Source: Parastagonospora avenae f. sp. tritici 18332-5
Lineage: Eukaryota > Ascomycota > Dothideomycetes > Pleosporales > Phaeosphaeriaceae
Length of the DNA stretch: 64,000 nucleotides
Direction of reading: 5' to 3'
NCBI GenBank assembly: GCA_022559985.1
Contig: JAFJTR010000072.1
Span: 89,841-153,840 of the forward strand
The position numbers were made by a program, and so were the translations under genes. Of this stretch, positions 1-10,645 are shown in pieces; the stretch's first letter is position 1; the number at the start of each line of letters is the position of its first letter. The notes below the pieces were generated by a model. That model was given only the letters and a program-made list of their open reading frames with translations, was not told the DNA's origin and did not search any database.

Positions 1-809
1 GTACTCAGTATTCTCCAACTTTTCTAGGAGTCATTTACCAAGGGGGTATTTCTTCCACGACGCTTCTTGCTGTGTCAAGTATTATTCCTATAAGATCTCC
101 TGGTCAGTACACCACAAGACTATCGACAGCTTATTGATACTAGAGAAAGCTAGATTCTGGCGTCTGAGACGTTGCCCCCAAGTTTGCCGCCCCTTTTCCT
201 ATTTGCTGAATTGCCCACCTATGGGGTAGATACTCCATGGTTTGTCAAACACATGTGATGTAAATATAAGTAGCTTGAACTTGATCTTAACGTTTAATCC
301 TGTCATGATGCGGCGTGGTGCGTGGGCCGAGATCAGAATTTCTACGTTATGTTGATGGTTCTGGGTTCGCAAGTTTACCAAAGAAACGTGGCGAAGTCAC
401 AAATCTATGGCCATGCTGCCGCACATTCTATTTCATGGCAGTGGAGGTACGCTAATTCCCCCAAATCTACAAATTGAATATGAAATTCTGTAAAAGGTCT
501 TGGGGGAAAAGAAGGCTGGTATTTCGTTTCCCCCAAGACCGAGACTCCATCCAAGCATCGACTGTAATACTAAACGACAACAGCTCAGCCATACATCATC
601 ACGCCATGATATCATGGCATGACATCAGTCAGTACTCTTGAAGGGAGTGATTGATTTCGCCCGGTCTTCTCTGGAATATTCACTGTGGCAGCACAGACAG
701 CGCAAGGCTACAACGACTAGTGTTCACCCGACGGCTGCCCCCACTCCTGCTCCCTCCTGTATGAGATCCCTCCTCGCCTTGCTATAACACGACAACGATC
801 CTCTAAACG
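1..809. other. Intergenic, left edge
   Basis: I see no convincing gene here. Two short minus-strand open frames have no recognisable domain and no good start context. The right part is pyrimidine-rich and leads into the ATG of the first nuclease paralogue at 810, so it probably holds that gene's promoter. A 'ctataac' stretch at about 781 could serve as a weak TATA element. Confidence 0.5.
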
Positions 810-2081
810 ATGAAAACTTGCCAACGATCACAGCATCAAACAAGTCTCAACCTCGATCTCGACAACTCGGCCATCCATACGATCCTTGGCTTTGATCCAT
901 CATCGACTGTAAGCTTGCCTGGAATCCCACTCGAACCACAGCGCATTGACCAAAAGGAGATACTCAACCCCTCAAGGTGTCTGAGTCGAGCATTCCCTCC
1001 CCTTCCCCGCGAGCGGTGCCTCGACTGCTCCTTGTCCCCCCCCCCCCAACTCCACTTGAGGAGCTCCAGAAAGCCCTCGCGCGTAGACTCGACAAAGATG
1101 TCTTCGCCCATTCTCTCGGCATTGGGAAGACGGAATATGTTCCTAAGCTGGCCGAAAACATGATCGTCGTCTGCTTTGACACCGAGAGCTGGGTCCGTGA
1201 CCACGACAAGTTGACCGAGATTGGTATTGCGACCTTCGACTCGCTCGACATGCGCACCTTCAAAAGCCCTGGAATGTATAGCGAGAACTTGCTGAAGCAA
1301 GTTTACTTCTACCATGCCCGCATTGAAGAGAACGCACACTTGATCAACATCAAGTACTGCCCAGGCGATCCCGACTCGAACCGCTCCGGACAGACCCGCT
1401 TCGTCAACTCTTCCGATGCCATGAAGATGCTCGAAAGTATCTTCAGGTGGCTAGTCGACGCAGAAGAGCCTGAACTTGGCTTCTGTCCAGTCATTGTCAT
1501 GGGTCATGCCCTCAGCGGTGACCTCGCCATGCTCTCCCGCACCCTCGGCGTGCACGCGGCCGTCTTCGACACTGCAGTTTCGATCATCGACACACAGCAG
1601 CTGTGCCGTTCTCCAGAAACTGGTGTCGAAGGCCAACTTTTCCTACCGCGATCCGCATACTGCCTGCAACGACGCCGCCATGACTTTGATCTGTGCGGTA
1701 CACATGGTGCTGCCATCAGAGCTGAAGACTGAGAACTTCGGCAGCTCGACAGATGGAGGTCCTCGCACCCTCCAAGATGTCGTCGATGATATCGAGGAGG
1801 CCAGACAGTACCAGGACTGGTCTTGGGGTACTGATAAGTACTGCATCCGCTGCGCTCGACGAGGCCATGTACATCGCAGCACTAGTAGCACTCGATGCCG
1901 TACGAAGGTTCAATGCAACCACTGCAGTGCCTCCAAGGCTTCGAACCGCCAGAAGGCTGCCCGTGGTCATGCAACGAAGAACTGTATTTTCTTCGCCATG
2001 CGTGGCCCCGAGGTAGAAGGAGAGGAGGATCCTGTCGATCGGATATCGAACCGAATGAGTACGATGAGCTTTGACTACTAG
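810..2081 (+). pseudogene. DEDDh nuclease (Gfd2/YDR514C-like) paralogue 1, frameshifted
   Basis: First of three neighbouring paralogues. The only plausible start is the ATG at 810. Exon 1 (810-908) joins in phase to 977 across an intron with donor GTAAGC and acceptor CAAG, because the downstream frame has no ATG of its own. The domain shows the DEDDh exonuclease pattern: Asp-Thr-Glu in CFDTESW, GHALSGD, and HTACNDAA (His and last Asp). Cys/His motifs follow (CIRCARRGH, then CNHC), as in the paralogues. The frame breaks at about 1606: the DTQQLC segment is in one frame and VLQKLVSKANF in the next, and removing one C from 'tgccg' restores continuity. No intron fits there. A C12 homopolymer at 1036-1047 encodes PPPP. 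It is either a recent pseudogene or carries a sequencing error. Compared with the paralogues it also lacks about 15 residues at this loop. Confidence 0.7.
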
Positions 2082-3023
2082 GTCAAGCTCGGTAGAGGCA
2101 TTGGGATAATGCGGTGTAGTCGCATCGTATAGCTCCAGTCGTTTCCATATTTTTCTTCAAATGTACTTTGCTGTTTTGCCTATAAAGGCAGCTTTACATA
2201 AACATAGGATACCTTACTCATCGATGGATGATGCGGTGAAATTTCGCAGCTAGTCTTGTCAATAAGATATCATGCATCCACACTCACTTGCAGCATATGA
2301 ACTAAGTGACCTTATTTCAGTGCATTCTTACTTGAGACTTATGCTTAATATTCGTGTCAAGACTAAAGTTCTGCTTTCAGTCTCGATGTTTGCGGATGCC
2401 ATGCCAGGGCTTTGAACTTTCCTCAACCACAACGAACATAATGCATTTGAACTTGCCCATTGAGGTAGAAGCCACGAATTGACAGCTTTTGACGATATTC
2501 TAGGCAAGCATCAATATGCAAGCAAGAGTTGAAACCGTATGTCCATGTCCGGGTGCGGGCTGGGCTCACGCGCGATTGCTGTAGAACCCCTGATTAGCCC
2601 AGCTTTACCCATGATCTAAGTGCATAACCCGTGATGTCATGTCCTAGTTCTCATGAGCATGGGATATCACTTATAAAACCGTCTGCTATCGTCGGTTCCC
2701 TTGCCCTCGGTCAGTGAACGCCTCTATAGCGCGGGCCGTGGCGGGTGGCAGAGGCCCTTCACCATGCGTGCGGCTATGAGCGTTTGTTGTCTCGAAAAAA
2801 TCTGCGCACACAGTTTCTTTCACTTTGGTCATCGCGCATCGCACGCTCGCCCGTTATTTGTCCCATACCCGTAACTATAAGGGCTCATTTCGCCAACGCT
2901 ACCCCTCCATCTCTCGTCCACAAGTTGCGCAGGAGCTCAACTACGACCAAGTCCTCGACCAAAGACATCTCAGGCTTCAAGAACACAGTGGAGCACCCGC
3001 AATCACGAGAATCGACTGCCATC
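2082..3023 (+). other. Intergenic/upstream region of nuclease paralogue 2
   Basis: No gene is visible. A TATA-like 'cttataaaacc' lies at about 2670. The frame of the next gene is open upstream to about 2745, but with no ATG before 3024, so 2700-3023 is probably a long 5' leader or contains an unrecognised 5' exon. Confidence 0.4.
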
Positions 3024-4802
3024 ATGGCCAATCCAGATATACCCACACCACTCGATGTGATCAAAGACCGCTTCTCGAAGCACAGCGACTTCAAGGTTCT
3101 CAGCCATATTCTCGGCATCACAAGCATCGACATGGGTTACAGCGAGGACCCAGAGATCTCTCGCATCTACATTACCTCAGAGCAGCTGGCCCGGCACACA
3201 GTCCTGATCTGCCTCGATACGGAGCACTGGACCCTGAACAGTGACGAGATGACGGAAATCGGCATCGTTGTCCTGCACTCCCAAGATGTCGCCCCGATCT
3301 CGCGCGCAGGAGAGTTCGGCGATCATGGCTTCAATATCATGGAGCAGGCCAACTTCCACTTCTTGCGCCTCAAGGAGAAGACACACTTGCCCACGTCCAA
3401 CATCAGGTCGCGAGGTCCAGAGGGCAACTCGTTCGGCTACGAGCGCTTCGTCACGTTCGCTGAGGCCCGCTCCATCCTCTGGAACCTCATGATCCAGCCC
3501 ATCGACCATGTACCATCACTACGTGGCTACAACCGGCCCATCGTCCTAATGGGCCATTCAGTCGGCCACGATCGAGAGCACCTCAACGGAAAAGATCTGG
3601 GTTTCGACATAGACTCGCCCGGCACTGTTGCCCGCGTCATTGACACGCAGCAAATCACCTTGGATAGTAAGCACTGGTTCGGCTGCAAAGATCCAATCGG
3701 CCTGAGGACACTCGTTCAGAAATTGGAGTTTCACCACACCAACTCGCACACCGCCGCCAACGACGCGGCCCGCACATTCATCTCTGGAGTACTAATGATC
3801 CTGCCGAAGGAAGCTCGTCAGAACTGTCGCCGCAATACGCAAAAGGTCGTGTACGATCTCGAGACCAGCAGTCGCGAGAACTTCGTGCCTCTTGGCGGCG
3901 TCGCGCTGTACTGCTGGGAGTGCGGCGAAGACGGCCACATGGGAGACCAGGAATGCATGATGGTCGGGAAGTTACGTCGCACGGGTCCATGTGCTGAGTG
4001 CGTGTCTCGCGGATTCAACATCACGGCTTGGTACCACGTCGAGGCCCATTGCCACATCGTCCGGGATGAAGTTGCAGCTGAGCGTCTCGCCTGGTACAAA
4101 GGCCAGCCGGCGGAGTGGAAGCCCAAGTATCCTTTCGTTAGCAATGGTCGCCTGCAAGCGTACGCTCCAGACTCGCCTACGCCGACGCCCGCTACTGACG
4201 AGGAGATTGTTGCGCGCCGCGCTTGGTACGACAGGTGGAAGGATTCTAGTGAGATTCAGGAGCCTTTCGTCTGGATCGGTCGGTCGTTCGCGAACTCCCC
4301 TCTTGCTGGACAGGGACCGCCTCCGGGACAAAAGTTTCGTAGGCAATACCCGCCAGTGCCTGCCTTCCTGCCCACACCTCCTCCTGCGACTACGCTGCCT
4401 AGGCGTCCGGGTGGACCATCACTGCGTGGAGATTTCGTTGATAGACGCCCGTACGGCAACAACATAGGTGGTCGTGGATATGCACAGCCGAGCTATCAGG
4501 ACTACGCCGTTCAGCCGTATACTCACGGCATCTATGCCAACTTCGCTGGGGATAGTAGCCCATATTGTCAGCCACCGCCTTACTATGTCCCCAGCTACGA
4601 CAACTACCCACTACCTGGTAATTTCAACAACCACCAACATGGTCCGTATCAAGGAGGCTACAGCACCCGGTTCTACGGTGGTGGTGCAGGCTGTGGAGAC
4701 TACCCCGACCAGTACCGACCTGGTCGTGGTGGTGGCGGCAGCCGTGGTCGCGGTAACAGGCGCGGCCGAGGCGATGGTGGTGGCAGGGGTGGTCACCAGT
4801 AG
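3024..4802 (+). CDS. DEDDh nuclease with CCHC zinc motifs and RGG tail (paralogue 2)
   Basis: Single-exon gene, 592 aa from the first in-frame ATG. The N-terminal half is a Gfd2/YDR514C-like RNase H-fold domain with the DEDDh residues visible: Asp-x-Glu in CLDTEHW, TEIGIVV after it, GHSVGHD (third Asp), and HTAANDAA (His and fourth Asp). Next come CWECGEDGHMGDQEC, which resembles a zinc knuckle, and a second Cys/His group (CAEC...HCH). The C-terminal 200 residues are disordered, rich in Pro/Tyr/Gly, and end in an RGG box (repeated RGRG, GGRGG). Known chemistry of the fold is metal-dependent 3'-5' exonuclease action on DNA or RNA. The knuckle plus RGG box suggests an RNA or RNP substrate, which is inference. 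It is longer than its two neighbours because of this tail. Confidence 0.8.
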   Translation: MANPDIPTPLDVIKDRFSKHSDFKVLSHILGITSIDMGYSEDPEISRIYITSEQLARHTVLICLDTEHWTLNSDEMTEIGIVVLHSQDVAPISRAGEFGDHGFNIMEQANFHFLRLKEKTHLPTSNIRSRGPEGNSFGYERFVTFAEARSILWNLMIQPIDHVPSLRGYNRPIVLMGHSVGHDREHLNGKDLGFDIDSPGTVARVIDTQQITLDSKHWFGCKDPIGLRTLVQKLEFHHTNSHTAANDAARTFISGVLMILPKEARQNCRRNTQKVVYDLETSSRENFVPLGGVALYCWECGEDGHMGDQECMMVGKLRRTGPCAECVSRGFNITAWYHVEAHCHIVRDEVAAERLAWYKGQPAEWKPKYPFVSNGRLQAYAPDSPTPTPATDEEIVARRAWYDRWKDSSEIQEPFVWIGRSFANSPLAGQGPPPGQKFRRQYPPVPAFLPTPPPATTLPRRPGGPSLRGDFVDRRPYGNNIGGRGYAQPSYQDYAVQPYTHGIYANFAGDSSPYCQPPPYYVPSYDNYPLPGNFNNHQHGPYQGGYSTRFYGGGAGCGDYPDQYRPGRGGGGSRGRGNRRGRGDGGGRGGHQ

Positions 4803-5337
4803 TAGGGACATGTGGACGATGAAGGAATGTTGACAGGGGTTCTGGACAAAGCATGGGGGTCTTCGATATACGTGAAATGACGTTTGGGGGCGTACTAGAT
4901 GCTCCCGGAGTTCCTTGGAAGGTTTTTCTAGATGGCATTGGCGTTTGGTGGAAGGGCGTACATACCTCCGGTACAGCACTTGGAAAGACGTGTTGAAGAC
5001 TGCGGAAATGCGGATAGACGGACATGGAGATAATAAGAGAGAGTAAAATGCAAGAGGATATTAGCAACCTGCCGACGCTATGCGATGACTGTACACGAGG
5101 GCCTTCTCTTGTGCACTTCCCAATAAGAGTGAAATGCAAGAAAAGCATACCACAACCTTCCGGCGCTATGAGGTGACTGTTCACGTGAGACTTGTCTTTC
5201 ACTTCCCAAAGTCTCATCCGATCCACATCCTCACCACCCAGCTCCCAACCTCTTACGATAAACAACTCACCACCCAGACTGCCCATCGACCCGACCCGAA
5301 TCTCAACTGACAACACTACTCACTCACCAAGCGCGCC
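4803..5337. other. Intergenic between nuclease paralogues 2 and 3
   Basis: No gene is seen. Two short similar segments occur ('gtgaaatgcaagaaaag' near 5131 and 'gtaaaatgcaagagga' near 5043, each followed by a 'gcgctatg...gatgactgt' / 'gcgctatgaggtgactgt' block). This is a roughly 85-bp imperfect direct duplication upstream of paralogue 3. Confidence 0.45.
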
Positions 5338-6771
5338 ATGTCCGCAAGCTATGCTACAATTACGTCCATCCCCAAACCTCTCCCAACTCCCAAAGAACGC
5401 TATGACGCCCTCATCGCCACCTACGCCTCCAAACCCCTCCGGTTCGTCACGCTCGAGGTCCTCGGCCTCCTCGACACCGCCCTCTGTGCCGAAGACTCCC
5501 CCGCGCTCCCTCTCGTCGAGCACAGCGTCGTCATCACCATCGACACAGAAGCCTGGACCGCCAACACCGACCAGATGACCGAGCTAGGAATCGTGATCGC
5601 GGAGTACAAAGACGGGAAGTCAGTTGGCGCGGAGATTGGAGACTACGCGGAACATGTGATGAAGAAAATGAAATATCACCATTTGCGCTTCGTGGAGAAT
5701 GCGCATCTTAAGACGACATCCCCGTGGATGCGTGGAGCTGAGGGGAATCGGTTTGGACAGTCGCGCTTCGTCACGTTCGCTGAGGCGCGCAGGATCTTGG
5801 ACGGAATCCTCAAGCAGCCGATTGTTTCTGATAATCCAGAGCTTGCGGGATTGAAGCGCCCCGTCATCCTTGTCGGCCATGCGCTCGACCACGACACCGA
5901 GCACATGCAAGCCACGGGGCTAGCCTACGACTTCAAACAGCACGCCACGATCGTCGCCTCAATCGACACGCAGAAACTCGTGCGCGAACTCTCCGCCTGG
6001 ACCGACCCGGAGTTTCCGGGGAATAAAATCGGCCTGGACGTCCTGTGCGAAGACGTGTTCAACTTCGCGCACGAAGACCCACACACCGCGCTCAACGACG
6101 CTGCGCGCACCATCTTCTGTGCTGTCAATCTCGCGCTGCGGAATTGGATGGTGGGCCGCCGGCGTGGCATGGAGAAGTCGATGCAGGCGGTCGCGACGGA
6201 TATCGAGGAGTACTCACAGCACAACTTCACGTCGGGTTGGGGCAGTGAGGTGTGTTGTACGCGCTGCGGCGCGCGCGATCATACCAACGCGCGACACGCA
6301 TGCGCCGCGCCCGTGTACTGTCTGGCGTGCGAGCGCTTCGACGCGCGCGCTGACGAGACGCATGTGCGCAGCCACACGGAGCGGTTCTGCGTGCACGTTG
6401 CGGAGTTCATGGGCTGGACGCGCCGGGTCATCGATGCGCGAAGGAAGATCAATTACCTGCCTGCTGGGCCACCAGAAGGGTCGCATCCGCCGTCGGAGTG
6501 GCGTGGGATATGGCCGATGGAGAGTCCGGAGGATGTGCTGGTGCCGGAGCGCCCGGCGACGCCTCCGTTGGGTGACTTCATGCGGGGACCGAGTGATTTT
6601 GAGCCGGTGAGGCCGGTGGGGGAGAAGGGGGTTAAGGTTGCGACGTTGCAGTCGAATGCGAGGGAGAGGGCGGAGAAGGAGAAGAGGGTTAGGAAGCATG
6701 TTGTTAAGGCTGTGGGGGTGAAGAAGGATGCGTGGAAGGGGGATGATGCGTGGAATGGGACGGCGTGGTAG
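5338..6771 (+). CDS. DEDDh nuclease (Gfd2/YDR514C-like) paralogue 3
   Basis: Intact single-exon gene, 477 aa, starting at ATG 5338. The core matches paralogues 1 and 2: TIDTEAW with Asp-x-Glu, then TELGIVI, GHALDHDTEHM, and HTALNDAART. Two conserved Cys/His clusters follow (CCTRCGARDH...C, then CLACERF...H...C). These are equivalent to the zinc motifs of the neighbours, so domain plus zinc module is the ancestral unit of this array. The C-terminus is basic and charged (repeated K/R/E) but has no RGG box. All three genes share strand and order with 0.5-0.9 kb spacing, which indicates tandem duplication. A catalytic nuclease is expected because all DEDDh residues are present. The substrate is unknown. 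Confidence 0.8.
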   Translation: MSASYATITSIPKPLPTPKERYDALIATYASKPLRFVTLEVLGLLDTALCAEDSPALPLVEHSVVITIDTEAWTANTDQMTELGIVIAEYKDGKSVGAEIGDYAEHVMKKMKYHHLRFVENAHLKTTSPWMRGAEGNRFGQSRFVTFAEARRILDGILKQPIVSDNPELAGLKRPVILVGHALDHDTEHMQATGLAYDFKQHATIVASIDTQKLVRELSAWTDPEFPGNKIGLDVLCEDVFNFAHEDPHTALNDAARTIFCAVNLALRNWMVGRRRGMEKSMQAVATDIEEYSQHNFTSGWGSEVCCTRCGARDHTNARHACAAPVYCLACERFDARADETHVRSHTERFCVHVAEFMGWTRRVIDARRKINYLPAGPPEGSHPPSEWRGIWPMESPEDVLVPERPATPPLGDFMRGPSDFEPVRPVGEKGVKVATLQSNARERAEKEKRVRKHVVKAVGVKKDAWKGDDAWNGTAW

Positions 6772-7305
6772 GCAGATGGAGGTGTTTGGGGAAGTTGATT
6801 AATGCATAGTCTTTTTTAAATGACAGAGGGATGGACGTTGGACTTTTGATTGCTGCTTTCCTGGCTGGGGATTGCCTGCAACGTCCTCTACACTCTAGAT
6901 ACTTCCTGTTTTGAAATTCACGACTTCTTACCAACAAAGCGAGAGTAAAACGGACGTTTTTCGTCTCTCTGGAATAGATGGCGCTGATGCGTCTGCTATC
7001 GACCTGATCAATGAAGTTGAAAAGGAGGCGTCAGCCTCAGATCTTGGCACATACGACCAAGCTACCGCTAGTTCACGGCTGAGGCTTCGCGCTTTCCAAT
7101 CTGGCATTTGGGGTACGTGCAGAGGGGTGCATACTTTCATCACAATGACGAAGCAATTTGAGACAGTTTGGCTTCTAGCAAATGCCTTGATTATAATTAA
7201 CTCCAACTTTTCAGCCACTCGGCCATCTATGTACTCCATAGCGATGCACACCCAATCGGCCGTAAAATGCAAATCGCCAAAGCAATCATGATTCTTTCAT
7301 ATAAT
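6772..7305. other. Intergenic (convergent 3' ends)
   Basis: Lies between the 3' ends of nuclease paralogue 3 (plus strand) and the GH17 gene (minus strand). Open frames on both strands are short and show no domain. I see no gene. Confidence 0.5.
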
Positions 7306-8294
7306 CTAGCACTTCAAGTCGAAGTAGGGGGTGTTGTTCTCAAGCGGTGTGAGGGCGAACGACAGGTCGGTCTGAGCAGCGTTGGCGTCCTTGAGAGTGT
7401 ACCAGAAAACGTTGCGGGTGCCGAAGAGCGAGCAGCCAACCTCGCTGTAGTAGCGGCGCGAGTTCTCGAGCGAGGCTACAGCAGAGCCGGAGACGGGACC
7501 CTTGTGCGGCCAGCCGGTCTCGGTGACCCAGACGGGCTTTCCGCCAGATACGGCTTCAGTCTGTCCGAGACCAGCGTAGAAATTCTCGCGGGCCTGCTCG
7601 ATGGCGTTGGGGCGAGTGGTCTCGAAGTATGGGAAGGAGTTGTGGCCGAGCCTAAGATCGTATGTTAGCACTATGCGGATAGTGAGGGAGACATTTGTGT
7701 GACTTACCAGTTCACGGTGTTGGCGACACCGCGGTTCTCGGGCAGGACCCAGGCGGTGAAGGTGTCGACGTGACCGATGGGCTTGCTCTCGAGAGCAGAT
7801 CCCCTGATCCAGTCGCGCATCCAGCCAATGTATCCCTCAATCTCAGGACCGGTAGCTCCGGGACCAGCGTTGTTCTGGACACCCTGGGGGCTGCTGCGGT
7901 ACAGGTCCTCGGACCCGACGCTGATACCGATGATGCGGTCGGTGAATGCACTGCCGAGCTCCCTTGCTCCGCGGATGAGGGCGTTGAGCTCATTCTCGTA
8001 TGCAGCGCGGCCGGCCGAGGCCCAGAGGCCTACAAGAACCTTCGTGTCGGTGTCGATGGCAGCCTGGAAAGCTGAGATGGGGTCCGCTGCAGTTCCGCAC
8101 TGGATGGATGTGTAGAGACGGGCGGTGGTGAAGCCAGATGCTCCGGGAAGACTCTTCGCTTCATTGAAGAAGCGGACAAAGTCGTTGTAGCCACGGCATG
8201 AGCCATCGGCGTTGGTCGCACCGTAGTTGAAGCCCTTGCTCTGCGCAACGGCGGTAGACGCCAGAGCGAGGATTGATGCTGCCTTAGCCCACAT
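7306..8294 (-). CDS. Secreted GH17 beta-1,3-glucanase/glucanosyltransferase
   Basis: Two exons on the minus strand, 8294-7708 and 7651-7306, with a 56-bp intron (donor GTAAGT, acceptor TTAG). The product is 310 aa, the usual size of Bgl2/Scw-type GH17 proteins. A signal peptide is evident (MWAKAASILALASTAVAQ). Family motifs are the acid/base Glu in GISVGSED and the nucleophile Glu in VWVTETGWPHKG. It ends without a GPI-type hydrophobic tail, so a secreted or wall-associated enzyme is expected. It acts on cell-wall beta-1,3-glucan by hydrolysis or transglycosylation. Its neighbours are functionally unrelated. Confidence 0.92.
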
Positions 8295-9097
8295 ACTGAA
8301 GAGATAAAAAAATTAAAGAATATTAATTAACGTTTACGGTGGTGAAGCAGACAATGAAGCAGCTGGTATTACAACTTCAGCCGGGAATGCAGTACTTAAG
8401 AAGATCGTGAAAAATATAATAATAGAACACTGGTTTGCCCCTGCGCATCATCGCTTCCTGCATGCCAACCTTGAAGTGACGTGGATGAGGCTCGTACTTT
8501 CCGAACCAAGATGTAAACAGTGGAGCGCCAAGCTGCCAATACATGGACCGGTCCTCAGGCAGACCTCTCACCGTTCTAGACTTGTCCGTGGGGTGACGTT
8601 GAGATGCACCTGGTAAGGAGTCCGTTCGTGCGCGATGCGACATTGCCCAGGCGGGACGACCTGCGTGCGCGGCCTCAATAGAACCGCTCCGTCCGCCAGC
8701 GCACCGGAATGCACAAACGAGATGCTTTAGGTGCGTGCATGTTGTGTTTTCTTTTCGATCAGGGCTGGTTGTTCAGAGCCGCACCGCAATTACAGCTGCC
8801 CCTGTCAAGGATACTGTTGTCGTTCGGACTGGCATGAAGTGGCGAAGGTCATAGCGCAGAGCAAATCTCGCGGCCCGAGGATGTTCCTGTCCCGCGCTAT
8901 GTTTATCGCAGCACGACCGCGCTGAGTTGATCACAAACAGTGCATCTGAACATAAGTAGCTGGGATGGGCTGTAGAATAAAGCCAAGTTGCATACTCGCG
9001 AATGTCGGATACAGGGCAGTCACGGTAGCAATGTGCATCTAAAAAGATTGGACAATGTATTTCATTCCAAGCGTGAGCAATATGAAAGTACAGCGCT
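8295..9097. other. Intergenic, GH17 promoter side
   Basis: Upstream of the GH17 gene. AT-rich near 8300 ('aaaaaattaaagaatattaattaa'). Several overlapping frames on both strands give no recognisable protein. I see no gene. Confidence 0.45.
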
Positions 9098-10645
9098 CTA
9101 TACACCATCCTCAACATCCTCTCCGGTCTTTTTGCAATACTCTCGGAGTACCCTAGCTAACTTCGCCCGCCCATCTTTCCTCTCAAACACCTGTGCATGG
9201 TCAACAGTCGGCCACCATACCGTCTCTACACCCGAGCCATGCCACTCATGCTCCTTCCATTTCCTGTCTTCGCTCTTGAGATCCACACCATTGATGTACT
9301 TGCCCACAGTCTCCGTGTCGACAATCAGGTCTCTGCCACCAAGACTGACCGTCACATCGCGGCCCCGCAGATCCTCTTTCCACAGCAGATTGTGGGCCCA
9401 GAAGAAGTGGCGCGCCAGGGTGTGCGCTACCATCATGTCGCACGAGGCAAAGTAGTAGAGTTGATGCTCGTTCGTGGCTCGTGGTTGCCGTGCAGTGAAG
9501 TTGTATGCGACGTCGGGAAGATGCAGCAAGAACGTGACTGGGTCGACGAATAACATCGGACCAATCTTAGGTGCGGTTGTTGGGTCCTGGAGCAGATGTG
9601 TCGACACGACAGACCCGTAAGAATGCGATGCCAGCACAACCTTGTCGAATCCGTGGCGTGTCAGGATGATATTGATCTGCCGACATATCTCGTCATGGTC
9701 AAGGATGGGCCCTGTAATGCGGAAGCTTATGGGCATGAGCTCGACAGCGATTATGCCGATATCTCCATCTTCTGTGCCTTGCGGGTCGTACTTGTTTATC
9801 TCGTCGAAGAACCTCGCGTATGGGTATAAGCCGATGCCGATGCCGTGTATGAACAGGATTGGGAGACGGGTTCGAGACGTGTGCGGTCGGTACCAGTAGC
9901 TGAGATCTGGCGCTGACGAGATGTGGCGGGTGAATAGGCTCGCGGGTCGAGGCGGGAATATGGAGAGTGCGGAGCGTAGATGCGTGCGATATAATGTGAA
10001 GCCCGTGTATCGCAGATGTGCTGCGGTAAAGGTGTCTACCAGCATCACAATCATATACCATATGACCGGCCGATGTGACATATTGACAGCATCCACCGTC
10101 AGTCGCAAGCACTTCGCGCTGCCCTTGCCAGGCTCCAGTTTGCGGCCCAGCAACGTCTCGATTCCGTCCACATAGCTGTCAAGCTCCTCTTCCTCTTCCC
10201 TGCACTCCTCTGGATGTTCCTGCATCCTCTTCGACTTGTCCTCCTCCGTCTCTTCGCCGCGATTCATCAGCGCCCATTCATAGAACTCGCGTACATTGTC
10301 CCGTCGGACCTCGCTCGGTCTCGCACCAAGGAACCAGCGACTAACAAAGTACTCTGGATGCGGCACCTTATCCCAGCATTTCCAGAACAGCTCCTTCCTC
10401 TCTTCCTTGCTGAGTGCGGGCGGGTGTTTGGCCGCGGTTTGGAGTGTGCGCTTGCGGGGAATGAAGACGCCGACCCAGAAGAGCGTCTCGATGAGCGCCC
10501 AGACGAGCAGGAAGCGGCGGAAGGGTGTGTGTGGAGGCTCAGCGATACTGAAGGATACGATGAAGATGCATATCGGCGTCACTGCTTGCAGTGCGAGGAT
10601 AACGGCGCGTATAAAGACGTAGTTCGGTATCGTGTGGTCTAACAT
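9098..10645 (-). CDS. Membrane-anchored alpha/beta hydrolase
   Basis: Single exon, 515 aa from the ATG at 10645; the frame is open further upstream but only with non-ATG codons. The N-terminus has two hydrophobic segments (around residues 9-34 and 45-65), suggesting membrane anchoring. A long acidic linker (EEEEEL) follows, then an alpha/beta-hydrolase fold: LFIHGIGIGL (oxyanion region), ASHSYGS (nucleophile Ser in S-H-S-Y-G), GGRDLIVD (acid) and DHAQVF (His). This places a complete Ser-Asp-His triad. Fungal homologues of this architecture are uncharacterised lipase/esterase-like proteins, so I assign no substrate. It is tail-to-head with the Ayg1-like gene about 0.3 kb away on the same strand. 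Confidence 0.8.
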   Translation of the reverse strand: MLDHTIPNYVFIRAVILALQAVTPICIFIVSFSIAEPPHTPFRRFLLVWALIETLFWVGVFIPRKRTLQTAAKHPPALSKEERKELFWKCWDKVPHPEYFVSRWFLGARPSEVRRDNVREFYEWALMNRGEETEEDKSKRMQEHPEECREEEEELDSYVDGIETLLGRKLEPGKGSAKCLRLTVDAVNMSHRPVIWYMIVMLVDTFTAAHLRYTGFTLYRTHLRSALSIFPPRPASLFTRHISSAPDLSYWYRPHTSRTRLPILFIHGIGIGLYPYARFFDEINKYDPQGTEDGDIGIIAVELMPISFRITGPILDHDEICRQINIILTRHGFDKVVLASHSYGSVVSTHLLQDPTTAPKIGPMLFVDPVTFLLHLPDVAYNFTARQPRATNEHQLYYFASCDMMVAHTLARHFFWAHNLLWKEDLRGRDVTVSLGGRDLIVDTETVGKYINGVDLKSEDRKWKEHEWHGSGVETVWWPTVDHAQVFERKDGRAKLARVLREYCKKTGEDVEDGV

